Notes under the pieces: generated by a model
What the model was told of the DNA's origin: nothing
The model's database searches: none
What the model saw: only the letters and a program-made list of their open reading frames with translations
Translations under genes and position numbers: made by a program
Part shown: one piece after another, positions 33,993-45,987 of the stretch
How positions within the stretch are numbered: the stretch's first letter is position 1
Layout: every line of letters begins with the position of its first letter
Source of the DNA: Takashimella koratensis
Taxonomy: Eukaryota > Basidiomycota > Tremellomycetes > Trichosporonales > Tetragoniomycetaceae
NCBI GenBank assembly: GCA_003116875.1
Contig: BCKT01000003.1
Coordinates: 251,143 to 315,142, forward strand
Direction of reading: 5' to 3'
DNA: 64,000 bases

Positions 33993-35661
33993 CTACGATA
34001 AGATAATAGCCATAGCCTCTGGCATCGCGCCTCGAGCCTGCGAGTAAGCAATGTTCTCCAAGTCCTCGTCTGTAGGAACAGCGCTCCGGTTGATTGAGCG
34101 GTGTGGGAGCGGATCCATGCGATGAGACTGTTTGTGTCAGAACGAACAATCTGGAACTACAGTACGCACCTCGACATAGGTTTCAGTCGTCACTTTGATC
34201 TGGGTGCTTTGGTGGGACTTGCCCTGCTGGGACTGAAAACATTAGATGTCACGCCCGATAGCAACATAGGTATGACTCACTGGGTACACGGAAGAGCTAG
34301 AGGGGTCGTATTCAAGGTCTCTACGGAGCCCGTGGCGACTGTTGAGGACGATCAAAAGGGAGATGGAGTAGAGTTTGGGTGACCATCTAAGGCAGAAAAG
34401 TTGAAAAGTTAAGCGACAGCTCATACGTGTTCTAGTTCGACTCACAAGAAGAAGGCAATCAGGGGAGAGTCGGCTTTGATCGCGAAGATGATCACGAATG
34501 CGGTGGCTCTGAAACGAAGTCAGTGACGTCGACAACTTCCTCTTACAGGATCGTTGGCGGTGTTTGAGTCTCCATAAGCAAACTATTTGAGGGCAAGCCG
34601 ATATCAGCAAGTTGAACTCTCGCTGTGGAAGTGATAGGGCCACTCACATGATCAGCTTTCTGACAACCTTGTCCGTCCTCTCCCAGCCGGTACGGGATTG
34701 GAATAGAGCTATAGCAAGAGTCGCCGTGACGATCACATCACTGGCCATTTCGGATCCGATCCACAGATAAACGAACACCTTGAGACGGAGCGCTTGACTC
34801 TATTCGACCGTCAGTAACAGAGACTAGGTTAACATGTTGGAGGGTTGCTCACTTCGTCCAAAGTAGAATTGGTGTACACTTTGCACAGGATCGCGCCAAC
34901 GAATGAGATGAGGCTGCAAATGTCAGCTCAGATCTCATCTGAGAGCTCTCCCGTCGTGACTCACATGAGAGGAAGAGTGCAAACGAGCAAAAGCTTTCTT
35001 CTGCCGGCCATTCTAAACCCCCTCTCGGCGAAGAATAACTGTGAGATTGTTAGCGAATCACCCGGCCAACGCCAACAAACAGACCTCACCGAGACAGGGG
35101 TCCTGATGACGGTCTCGATGATGTAGTACCACGACGTCCCTATAAAAGAAGTCAGCATACTACCTGCTGCCATCCATCACAGCCTCTAGAGACATCACTC
35201 ACATTCGTATTCGAGAAAGCCGAGAACGTTGCCAAAACCAAAGACAAAAAGGTGCAGCTCCCACGCTAAGATGCTAGACTAGTGTTTAGACCCGCTCACG
35301 AATCGGATCTCATGAACTTACTAGCCTGAGACCGCAAGGCTGCAGAAGAAGATCCACAGCTGCTCATGTTAACCCAATCAAAGAAAAGTACATAGGGGTT
35401 CCAGAAAGTCTGCTCACCACCAGAGCCCGAGTGAGCCACGTGTCAGATTTCCACGAGAAATCGGTCCAGCGTAGGAAAAGGTTAATGATCACTCCTAATG
35501 CCGCGGCATCGCAAGTGAGACTGGAAGTGTGAGTATACAAGTACTTCCCTCCAGCTCGAAGAAGCAAAGTTAACGACCTACGCGATGATATACGGCCCAA
35601 AGTTGAATCCGGGACTACCGCTCCCCCCAGTGTACTGCTGCTCATAGCCCTGGGCCGACAT
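33993..35661 (-). CDS. DUF6534-like seven-TM protein, tandem copy B
   Basis: Many short exons run from ATG at 35661 (MSAQGYEQQYTGGSGSPGF) to TAG at 33993. I followed the first, several central and the last two exons; the middle junctions are inferred from the close match to copy A. The sequence has GPYIIA after the N-terminus, LFLRWTDFSWKSDTWLTRALV in the first exons, the ETQTPPTIL and WSPKLYSISLLIVLNSRHGL segments, KVTTETYVE and a last exon starting SHRMDPLPHRSINRS and ending AMAIILS. The layout and exon cuts match copy A, so the two arose by tandem duplication. Function unknown; a seven-helix membrane protein is predicted. Confidence 0.82.
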
Positions 35662-36596
35662 GTAGAAGAGATGTGATGCGATGAACAGAGAGGTGACTGC
35701 TACGCTTCAAGACCTGGGCGAGTGGACAGCAAGCCTGGAGAGCCGACGTGAGCAGGGAGGAACAGGGGTGGAGGGGGTTAGCGGATGAAGACCAACGCCT
35801 GTCTTTGAGCATCCCGGCCGAGGCATCTTATAGAGACCTGGAATTCTGTTGGACAAGTCGTGATGGACTTGACGAGGCATCGATGTGAGAAGCCTTGGTA
35901 TCCACATCACGACCCGATCATCTCTCACGCTCGGACATCTTCTGGACTTTGATGCTGTATCCATATCAACCCATACCGTCACCCCATTTCAATGGATCAG
36001 TGCTCTTGTTCCTGAACTAAAAGTCAGGTCAAAGAGGGGACATCAGCCACAATTATGCTGGTTGCCTCGCCTAGAGCAGTTCCCATCAAGGTGGCGTCAC
36101 TCCTCTCCCTGGTGTGTTTGATCTAGAAGGGGCTGGGCTATTCTTTGCTCCGATGGGAAGCAGAGGACGCCAGCACAGACCGCCTCCTAAGTCAGTTGAC
36201 CGGGCGCCACTGTACCAAGTCTTGACGACCTAAAGTGGGATGTACCGTAGCGGCGCCGAGTTTTCTGGCTCAATCTAGCCCCCCGCTGCTCCGAGGACCG
36301 AATGATAAACTGCGACCTGGACACCTCGCAACCGAAGCCTTGCATCCATCGCGCCTCCCGCTCATTGCTGTACTCAAGCAGAAATAGCCAGGAAAGAACC
36401 GATGTCACGTGACGTTGTTAAGGCACGGTTGTAGGCGAGAGATTTTCTGCGCTGAAAATTGTTGATTTCTTGTCATCACTCTAATCACCACCAACACGGC
36501 CCTTACACGTATCCAGTAGCCAAGTACCCGCTGAGACAGGGCTTTATCTTGCCCAGACCACACTTCCAGAGAGACTACGAAGCTGCTAGCGAGACC
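35662..36596. other. divergent intergenic region between copy B and ROK1
   Basis: Holds the promoters of copy B (minus) and the helicase gene (plus). I see no gene or repeat in it. Confidence 0.45.
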
Positions 36597-38714
36597 ATGG
36601 CGTCAAACTCCCCTTTCAGCCTGCTTACCGCCGGCGCACGGTTCGACAAATCTCGGTTTCAACGCGACATTGACCTGTTCTCGGTGAGCTATCGGTCCAG
36701 GCCGCGAGCTGGGCGTAACTCATAGGTGCCGCATGCTGACAAGGACATCCTCACCCAACCATACTCAGAAGAACTCCGCTGCTTCGTCATCCAAGGGCGG
36801 ATCTGGGAAGAAAGAGAAGAGCAAAGGCAAGGGCAAGACCGTCGCAAACGAGCAGGCGCTTCCGGCATCGCTCAACTTCTTCCAGGACCGAAACGCGAAG
36901 GTAGCCGAGCAGCAAGAGGAGGAAGACGACGAGGAGGATGATGACGACGAATCATCCGTCGCATCTTCGTCTCGACTCACTTCGCCGCCACCCGAACCGC
37001 CAAAGCAGAAAATCACCATCACAGGTCCCGATCCTCTCCCCAAGTCGCTCACTCCCGATCTTGACTCTCTCTTCACGCATCACCCAGAATCGCCGCTACG
37101 CAAAGTTCTTGTCCGCTCTCTCAGGTCTGCACAGATCCATTCTCTCTGGGGCGTTCAATGCGCGGTCGGCGGCTCGTTGCTTTCGGGTAACGACACTCTC
37201 TGTGTTGCTCCCACCGGGTCCGGAAAAACGCTAAGCTATCTGCTTCCAACGCTCGTTGCACTTGGAGAGCCGGTGCGATCACTGAAGGGCGAGAAGAAGG
37301 GAAAGGGTATCCGTGCAGTGGTCATCGTTCCAACCTACGATCTCGCGATTCAGATCAGGGATGTGTTGAAGGCTGTGGGGCAAGGGAGGGCATGGAGGTT
37401 CATGGTGTTAAGCAAGGCAACGGAAAAGGCTGTGTGCGACGCGGCGCCTGGAGACAAGGTGGCTGAGGAGGATGATGATGAGGATGAGGAGGGTGGTGAA
37501 GAGAAGGAGGATGAAGACGATGAGGACGAGTCTGGCGACCGACTTGGCATTGACGTTCTCATCGCTACACCTGAACGGCTGCACCATCTGATCAACGAGT
37601 CACGAGTTTCTCTTTCCGAGTGAGTCTGGTTGCTCTCTCACTATTCGCCACTGAGCGAGTAGCTGACAACTGCAGGACTTCACACTTGATTCTCGACGAG
37701 ACGGATCGTTTGGTGTCGACCGATTTCCTGCCCCAGGTGGAGCCCATCGTCGAGGCTTGTTCCAGTCCAAGCGTTCAGAAGTGCTTCCTTTCGGCGACTA
37801 TGCCAGCAGGAGCCGAGCAACTGGCACGGACATGGCTGAGGCACGAAGGAGTGCGGGTAGTTGTCGGTCTCAAGTAAGCATCAATGTTGTGCCCGCCAGT
37901 GAACATAACGGCTGACGCCCCCAGGGACTCGGCCGTCACAACGGTCGACCAGTCACTTCTGTACACCGGGTCAGAGAGCGGCAAGCTCCTTGCTGTGCGC
38001 AACATGTTGGCCGAAGGTGGACTCCCTTACCCGTCTCTCATCTTTGTTCAGTCGATCGCTCGTGCCGACGACCTGTGCAAGTCTCTCGTCCTGGATGGTG
38101 TGCGAGCCCAGGCGGTTCACTCGAGCATCAGCAAGACGAAACGTGATCAAGCGATCCAGGGGTTCCGGGAAGGAAGCGTCTGGATCTTGGTAGTGACGGA
38201 CGTCTTGGCGCGAGGAATGGATTTCAGAGGTGTCAGAGTCGTCGTCAACTATGGTGAGTCACTCCGCCGCACCGTCTCCGTGAATCACTGCCTGATGCAA
38301 TGAACAGACTTCCCGCAGACCGTGCAAAGTTACATCCACCGAATCGGCCGGACCGGTCGAGCGGGACGGCCAGGAAAAGCTGTCACGTTCTTCTCCAATG
38401 AAGATGGTCCTTATCTGCGAACGTGAGTTGATGACCAAAAATAGGTTCTTCATATCTTCAGCTGACACTTGCTCAATAGCATTGCCAATGTTCTTGCCGC
38501 CTCTGGATGCCCAGTTCCCGAGTACGCTTTGTCTATGCCTCGCCCATCAAAGAACCTCAAGCGAAAGCTCGCACGCGCGCCTGTCAAACGGAAAGAGGTT
38601 GGAGGAGGTGGTCGCGATGTGGAAAAGGAGCGTGCCAAGAAGAAGAAGCAGATGGTGGAGGCGAGTAAGCGGAAGAAGTCTAGAGGGAATGCGCCAGGCG
38701 AGGGGGACGAGTGA
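36597..38714 (+). CDS. ROK1: DEAD-box-type ATP-dependent RNA helicase, ROK1/DDX52-like
   Basis: Six exons (36597-36683, 36769-37619, 37676-37873, 37925-38253, 38308-38422, 38480-38714) give 604 residues. Motif I is APTGSGKT (about 178-185), motif Ia-like PTYDLA, Ib [38 protein letters not shown]. Motif II reads DETD (320-323) instead of DEAD. The run [32 protein letters not shown] is typical of Rok1/DDX52, a nucleolar helicase for 18S rRNA processing and 40S assembly. An acidic insert (about 261-290) sits inside helicase domain 1, and Lys-rich stretches mark both ends, as expected for a nucleolar protein. The gene lies on the opposite strand within the DUF6534 array. Confidence 0.92.
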
Positions 38715-38811
38715 GCTTTGGCTTAGTCTATGTATCTTGTCCACACGAAATGCATGTTGCATTGGAGTATAAGATGAGATTTGTCACCGAGGTCTAGGTA
38801 TGTTGTTGGGT

Positions 38812-40737
38812 CTAGCTGAGCATGATCGAGGGATTAGTTAACGCGACTTGAGATTCGTGACGCTGAAAGTCATCGGAGTTGTCGTACTCTGTGGTGTCGG
38901 AAAGGCTAGGAACTACTTTGGGGCTGCGCATGTCGGGCTCGGCGGCGTTTCGTTCGGTCTGCTCAAGATGATGTTGTTAGCATCTAGCCGACGATCAATG
39001 AAGTGGACTCACGTGAACGAACGTCTCGGTGGTGACGTGAACCTGCGGCTCCATCGCGTGGCGTTGTGATCGGAGCTGGAAGGTGTTGGTCCTGTCGCGG
39101 GTACTGGTGAACACGTCGGCGGACTGAGAGGACAACGAGTGTCAGCATGACGAATAGCTACATCCTGGACAAGAGGCGGCAAGGGAGTACTCAACCCACC
39201 TTGGCGCCCGACGAGTTGTCAATCTCACGACGGAGCGCGACGCGCGCGTTGAGGGACAGGAACAGCGAGACGGCGTAGAACTTGGGAGCGCAGCTGTACC
39301 CAGCAAATTGTTATCAGCGCGGGTATGTTAGAAGCGGCATGTAACTCACGCGAAGTATCCAACGAGTTGGGTGGGTCCAACCTCGTTGAAGATCAAGAGC
39401 AGTGTCATGCTGATGTGTCGTAGTAGAAGTAAGAATTATGATCAGCTATCTGATAGAGGGAAGCTGGAGGCTTACCAAATAGTTGGAGGTAGCTGGGTTT
39501 CAATTGCGAGTCTTTAAAATCATCGTCAGGTTCCGAAATGATTATTGGCGAAGCAGCTGGACATACACTGTCAAGCGTCGGATCATTCGGTCAGTGTTTT
39601 GCCAGCCGGTGCGAGATTGCAACAACTTCCAAGACAGCGTCCCAGTGATGACGACGTCGCTCGCAAGCCTAAACAAGACGATGGCCACAGTAGACCTTTT
39701 GCCTCTCCCGTTTTCCCAAGGTCACTTACCCAAATCGTAAGTGAGATGCCAACTTGCTATGTGTTGCGTCAGCTATGAAATTGACTTTTTGATGACAATG
39801 GACTCACGCTTGCTGGAAAGATTTTGGGCGAGTAAAGCAGGACAGCAGCGGAAACGGCGCCGCCGAGTGATGCTAGGCTACGTAGACACAAACGAACAAG
39901 TAGAATATCATCAGCTCGCCAGACGAATGGACCTAGACAAATGTAACAGGCGACTCACAAGATAGGAATGAGGAGAGCCACAAAGACCCACGACTTGTTC
40001 AGCATGCGCCACGCCCGTTCAGCAAAGAACAACTAACGAGTATCAGCGGGCTCTCGATGGTGCTCGGGTCGAGCTCACCGAGATTGGTGTTCGGGTGAAG
40101 CTCGTCAACAGGAACGTCCATGCTTCCCCTGGTGCCGATGGGTTTAGTCCTTGGCTTCACGTACAGAAGACACCCAACTCACAGCGAGGATCGTTGAGCA
40201 TCCTGGCATAATTGCCAAAGTCGTAAGCATATTTGCCGAGCGCCCAGGCGATCATACTGTGACTTTGTCAGTGCCTTGGTCGTTGAACAAGCAGGGAAAA
40301 ACAAATCCACTTACAATCCAGTGTTGAATGTCTCGAAAACCATCGTGTAGTACTGAAGCGTCAGAATGAAACAACTTTGAGCGAACGTGATTATAGGTCG
40401 ATACTCACGACGATGTACTTCGTGAGGCGTCGTTCTTCCTTTGACTGCCACCTATGCCAGTGGATAAAGAGCGACAACACAAGACCAAACAGCGCTGCAT
40501 CGGTCCACATCCTACCCACAAGTCAGCGAGAACGGGGAGGGAGAGGATGTCACAACTACCTCACCCTAGGAGGAGCGGTCCACAGTTGAGCCCAGGATCC
40601 GCTCGTACCGCCGCTTCCGCGTTATCCGCAGAAACAGTGTCGGCAACCTCTCTCGCCACGAGGCGGGCCCAGCGACCGACGTGGGCGGCCACAGGCACCT
40701 CTAATGGAGCAGCGAGATGGGCTAGGTTGATGATCAT
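38812..40737 (-). CDS. DUF6534-like seven-TM protein, tandem copy C
   Basis: About 14 exons end at TAG 38812. The first exon encodes a longer N-terminus than in A, B and E (MIINLAHLAAPLEVPV ... ADPGLNCGPLLLG), like copy D. Core segments: WTDAALFGLVLSLFIHWHRW, ALGKYAYDFGNYARM, LLTSFTRTPIS, LFFAERAWRMLNKS, ASDVVITG, SRTGWQNTDRMIRRL, ETQLPPTI, CAPKFYAVSLFLSLNARVAL, QVHVTTETFVH, ending TNPSIMLS. I chose the Met at 40737 over the upstream in-frame Met at 40773, because a TATAAA on this strand at 40794-40799 would lie only 21 nt from 40773 but 57 nt from 40737. Pairs with copy D. Function unknown. Confidence 0.84.
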
Positions 40738-41206
40738 TGCCGATAGGTGCGGTAAAGGTGGTTCGAACGACATCAGCCCCAGTACCCGTTGACTTTATAG
40801 CTGCACCCGGTCTAGCCGTGAGCAGCTGAGACAGGCCTGACATGTGGTCTGGACATCAGGCGGCATCAGGTCGTGATCAGGTCTTGATGAGGTGATTAGA
40901 TGGTGATGGCAACCCCGGCTCGGAATAGACACACATGGAACTCTCCGCACGAGCCGCTGGCTGACGAAGAGGTGAATCTCCGGGAGACCCGAAGAAATGG
41001 ATGGCGATCGGAGCTTAAAACCAGGGGCATCCACGACACATGTCCAAGCGCATCAGGGTGGCGCAAACGGTCACAGAACCGATTAATCACGGACGATCCT
41101 TGCATAGAAACACGACAAGCATATGATGTTCCGAACAGGCTGGTCGCGAGGTCTCTCTTTTCCCCTTCACACTCTACCAGAGGCTCGGTCGCCACGCCCT
41201 GCAGGC
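40738..41206. other. intergenic region between copies C and D
   Basis: Promoter of copy C, with a TATAAA on the minus strand at 40794-40799, and the 3' end of copy D. No gene. Confidence 0.45.
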
Positions 41207-43100
41207 CTAGAGCAAAATCGTCGCAGGAGGTCCGGGTTTGATGGTGAGGCGCGTCTGGGACTCGTGTGCTCCGTAGTCGGGCGTCGACGTACTCTCGTCG
41301 TCGATATCAGAGGATGCTGGGGCCGGGGTCTTACCCTCGCTAGTCTCTCGCTCGGTTTTCCCACCACGCTCGGTCTGGGTGGTCGGTCAGCGCCAGCGAC
41401 CGAAAGGTCAGGGGATGTAAGCAGGAGACCCCCGAGGCAGAAAGGGAGAAGGNGGGGGGGGGGGGGGAGGAAGGCGAGCGCAGAAGAGACTTACGTGGAC
41501 GAACGTCTCAGTCGTGACGTGCACCTGGGGCTCGATACGGCGGTGCGAACGCCCATGCGACCTGTGCTCGCTAAAGACATCTGCAGACTGAGGCAAGCTC
41601 ATCAGCACTTTTTTAGTCCTCTCTCCCTGCAATGCCATCAGACAGCTTGGACCTACCCTAGGTCCCGAGCTATTCTCGATCTGGGCGCGGAGTGCCAGAC
41701 GTGCACTGAGAGTGATGAACAGTGACATGGCGTAGAACTTGGGGGCGCATCTGCAGGAAACACAGTCAATTAGAAGAGCGATAACGGAAAGTGGTGAACG
41801 CTGGGCGCGATGGGGCGTACGAGAAGAAGGAGACGAGCTGGCTGGGACCGGTAGTGTTGATGACCAAGAGCATTGTCATCCTACAAGTTTGTCAGCTCGC
41901 TACTCCAGAGCTAAGAGACGTGGAGAACCCACATGATAGTCGGGGGAAGCTGCGTCTCAAGCGCGATGCTGAGGTATACTTGTCAGTCGCGATCTCTCAT
42001 TGATCAAAGACACCACACATCTACATATAACTTACGCAATGAGCTTGGTGACCAGTCGGTCTGTCCCTTTCCATCCCGTACGAGAGGTCAAGAGGCAGTA
42101 CGTAAGAGACCCAGTAATGATGATATCGCTGCTCATCTCACAGCCGAGCTGCAAGCGAAGTATCAGTATGCCTGAGAACTGACTACCACAGGTGACCTGC
42201 TAAAATGAGAGACTCACCCAGATGTAGATGGCGGTGTTGATAATCTGTTCAAGTCAGCAGTGGCGCTCGAATAGAGTCAGGTAGCAGACATAAAAGCGGA
42301 CTCAGTGAAACTTACAGGGGTCTGACCGCCAGTGGTGATGACAATCGCACCCGCTGCTATCGCACCTCCCATCGAGGCGAGACTTTGATCCGATCAGCCC
42401 GTGAGAGAGCAGTTCACTTACATGAGGGGAGTCAGGATAGCCACGAGGAACAAGTTCCTGTTGGTCATGCGCCATGCTCGTTCGGCGAAGAAGGTCTGAT
42501 CGCGAGTAAGCTTAAGTCGGTTCACGACCCAGCAACACAGCACGACGTCAGTTGAATACTCACTGAGATGGGGGTACGTGTGAGTGTCGTGAGGATGAAG
42601 TTTATCCCTTCCCCTGACAGATCGTGAGAAAAGTCGAAAATGGATGTTCGGAGAAGATAGTGGGCTCACAGGTGGGGTCGTAAAGCAGTCGAACATAGTT
42701 CCCGTTCCCGTAAGCGTAGCGGTCCAGCCCCCAAGCAATCAGGCTATGATCTGTGAGCATTTTCAGAGGCGAATGTCGCACTCACAAGACTGTGATCACC
42801 AGCTGAAAGAAGACCGTGTAGTACTGTTCTGTCAGTTGTCGGTCTTAAAGAACCACTCACCACCACAATCTTGGTGAACAGTCCCTCCTCATGCGCCAAC
42901 CACGTCCTCCAATGCGAGAACATGCCCATCATGGCCCCATACAGGACCGCGTCGGTGAATATGGACATGATCAACGGCCCACATGCCATGCCTGGGTCAG
43001 CAAGGACGATAGCTTGGGCCTGGTCGGTTGTGTAAGGCGCAGACGCGGCAAATGTGACGCTCTTGACAAGCTCTGCCAAATCGCGGATCAGGGCAGGCAT
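41207..43100 (-). CDS. DUF6534-like seven-TM protein, tandem copy D
   Basis: About 13 exons from ATG 43100 (MPALIRDLAELVKS) to TAG 41207; an upstream in-frame Met at 43202 is possible. The first exon (42861-43100) covers what is split into two exons in the other copies, so one intron has been lost or gained. Core: LADPGMACGPLIM, LLTTLTRTPIS-like segment (LTTLTRTPIS), FFAERAWRMTNRN, SSDIIITG, SRTGWKGTDRLVTKLIA, ETQLPPTIM, CAPKFYAMSLFITLSARLAL, EPQVHVTTETFVH, then an acidic/Ser tail ending PPATILL. The last intron has a G run (C run on the coding strand) with an undetermined base at 41453. Sister of copy C; function unknown. Confidence 0.84.
41451..41467. repeat. G homopolymer with one N inside an intron
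   Basis: Two G, an N at 41453 and 14 G, in the last intron of copy D. The ambiguous base suggests that this run was hard to sequence. Confidence 0.85.
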
Positions 43101-43932
43101 GATAATTGGAAAGGAGGAGACTACGTCGAGGAGGGTGGGGAGGCTGGGGGGATGGTAAACAGGGGCCGACGGGGACACGTAGAAGTCCAAGTCTGAAAGC
43201 AAGGGTTATAAGCCTTTCCGTGCTCCGAGTCATATCATCGTGCCGAGCGAGATGTCATGGGATCTGGTCTCGGCGCTCAAAGCCGACCGCCACTTGACGA
43301 GGCCGCGACATCTTCGTCGCTTTACCAAGACACACGTAAGTCTCGCCGGGGCCACGGTCTCCCCCCTGGCGCCTACCCCCCCCGCGTTTGACCGTTGATC
43401 CGCAATTTCTCGCCTCTGTCTATGGAAGTTTGATTCCGAGCCAGTACGTACTCCCCTTCCAGCCCCACTGATGCGCTCAGGCGATTATGATAGTGCTCTG
43501 GAGACTGGATATAAGAGGTCGCCAGGCTTGGCAAGCCACCAAATTGTCGTGGGAAGAGTGGAATTTGATGCGCTCGGACTGACCGATGAGACGGAGATGA
43601 GAAAATAGGCTGACGAGGTCGTGATGTGTGAAAATAGAAGTGGAGGCATGATCGCGAGATTTAAGCTCCGCTGATGGTGTGATGGTGCATCAACTCGAAG
43701 ATGGTCCGTGCGAGGGCCTGCCGGTGTCCCTTGCTGCGTCCATAGGTGTGACAGGAGATACACTGACAAGACCCAACAGAAAATCTCAAAAAGGTCGCTC
43801 CGCTTCGGCGACGCCTGAGGAAGGAGATGCGAGGCTGATGTAAAGTGTTACTTCCAATCTGTAACCTTGTTCGAGGCCGATGAGATGCATATTGACGACC
43901 CACACCTCCCCTCTTCTACAGACCGTACATTG
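43101..43932. other. intergenic region between copies D and E
   Basis: Holds the copy D promoter and copy E 3' region. No gene or notable repeat. Confidence 0.45.
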
Positions 43933-45987
43933 CTAGTTGAGAACAATCGCTTCGGGAAAAGTCACTGCTCTGTTCCTCGCGGTGGACGCGGGAGACAGCG
44001 GGGCTATTTTGAAATCGTCGTCGTAGTCCTCGTCCTCACCCCGAAGGACCGGTTCAATAGGGGGCTGGCGGTTCGGCATCGGGTCCATCCGGTGTGCCTG
44101 GGTCTGTCAGTGCGGTAGTGGAGTGAAGGAAGACAAAAGGACTAACCTCCACGTAGGTTTCAGTTGTGACCTTGATAGCGCTCTGAAGATTGATGTCAGA
44201 TTTATGGTAGTCGATGAGTAGTTTGCTAGAGTGGCAGGAGAGCACCAGCACGAGATTGGACTGACGGGATAAATAGACGCCCCATGCTCAACGCCAAAGT
44301 CACGAGATAGTTTGTATCGGCTGTTGAGCACGACCAAAAGGGATACAATGTAGATCTTGGACTGCCACCTGTGGATGTTAGACTCCACCGTATGAAGCCA
44401 GATGAACGGGACGACGTACTGGAATATGGCGAGTAGGGGGGAGGACGAATCGACGGTGAACACGATCAGGAAGGCAAAGGCTCTGCGAGACTGGTCAGTC
44501 ATATGCCGACAGATCCCGCCCTGGTGGACCGAAGTCACTCACACAATTGTAGGAGGTACCTGGGTTTCCATAAGGATGCTTTTTAGCGCGTACAGCGAAA
44601 GTGTCAACGTCCAGAGCAGAGGCAGTCTGATACAGTAATATGCAGCTACACTCACACGATGAGGCGATTGATCAAGGTGTCGGTGTTTCGCCATCCCGTC
44701 TTGGAACGGAGGAGACAGACACCGATCACTATGGTGAGAATGAGGTCGCTGACAGTTTCGGTAACATTCTGTTCAGATAAAGAAGATGGGTCAATCTTCA
44801 ATGTCAAGTCCCGGAAATGGAATGGAGATGAGGAAACAGTCACGTACCCAGAGGTAGGCGGCGGCTCTGAATCGCCCAGCATTGGACTGGAGAGTCCAAA
44901 ATGTCAGTACGTTCAAGCTTAACATAAATGTTGAAGACTTACGTTGACCACTGAATTGCCAAGCTCAACCCTGGCAATAACACCCCCGATGAACGAAGCG
45001 ACACTGTTGCTCTCAGTGGGGGCGCACAACAATGGCAAGACGAAAGTCGAATAAATGCTTAAAGAAATCTTGAGACTTACATGAGTGGTAGTACCGCGGC
45101 GAGGACGATCTTGGACCGACCGGTCATACGGTATGCTCGTTCCGTGAAGAATAGCTAGTGAAGAACAGGGGAGGTAAGGGATTAGCAATGCAGCTAGAGT
45201 GCGGGGACCCCCCGGGGCGGGGGGGAGGAGGGAGGACTCACTGAGACTGGAGTTCGGACAAAAGTCTCGAGGAGGAAAAACCATGGACCCCCTGGGAGGT
45301 GGTCAACGCTGCAATGACAGAGTAGAGAAATGGGGTAAGATGATGGGAGATCGAGAAAGGGGGGGAGAAGCGAAGGGAAGCCGGAGAAGTTAAGAGCAGG
45401 TGGGTAAGGGCAGAGACGAAGTATAGGTATTGGAAGACTTACAGTACAGGCGCTGGAAGACGGTGAAATCGCCAAAGTTGTATGCAAAGACCTCCATCAC
45501 GTAGGTCAAGATACTGGTGGAAGATAACAGAGCAGAACACAGTAAGCTCATCATGCTTTGTCTTGGCGTTGACTGCGGGACCGCGCAAAAATGAATTTTG
45601 GAAGCTTACAAAACCGTGATGGCGACGCTACAGATCATGAGCCAGATCTGATTTGAAAAAAGTCAGTATGCACGTTTCGGTACACTTTGGAACTCATGGT
45701 AGAGTTAAGATTAGTGACTGCGAGAAGGGGTGGTGGGCTGAACTCACAACGAGAACCCGAATCAACATTGTATCGGAGTTCCACGAATAGTGAACCCAGC
45801 GAAGGAACAAGTGCAACACTAGTCCAAAGAAGGCTGCATCGATTGCCATCCTACCCAACTTTAGGTCAGTCGCCATTTGGTGAAGCAAGGCGCAGAGGTT
45901 AGGTGCTTACGTGACGAGGTAAGGGCCATAGACAAACCCCCTGCTCCGACCGTCTAGGTACTGTGACTCGGTGGTAGGTGAACTCAT
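43933..45987 (-). CDS. DUF6534-like seven-TM protein, tandem copy E
   Basis: Fourteen exons followed one by one from ATG 45987 (MSSPTTESQYLDGRSRGFVYGP) to TAG 43933, all GT-AG, about 360 residues. Sequence marks: MAIDAAFFGLVLHLFLRWVHY, IWLMICSVAITVL, YWGPWFFLLETFVRTPVS, LFFTERAYRMTGRSK, ETVSDLILTIVIG, RSKTGWRNTDTLINRLIV, METQVPPTIV, WQSKIYIVSLLVVLNSRYKL, AIKVTTETYVE. The last exon encodes HRMDPMPNRQPP, an acidic run (GEDEDYDDD) and the end PEAIVLN. The exon cuts match copies A-C. By the HxMDPMP and ETYVE marks it groups with A and B, although it lies next to D. Function unknown. Confidence 0.88.
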
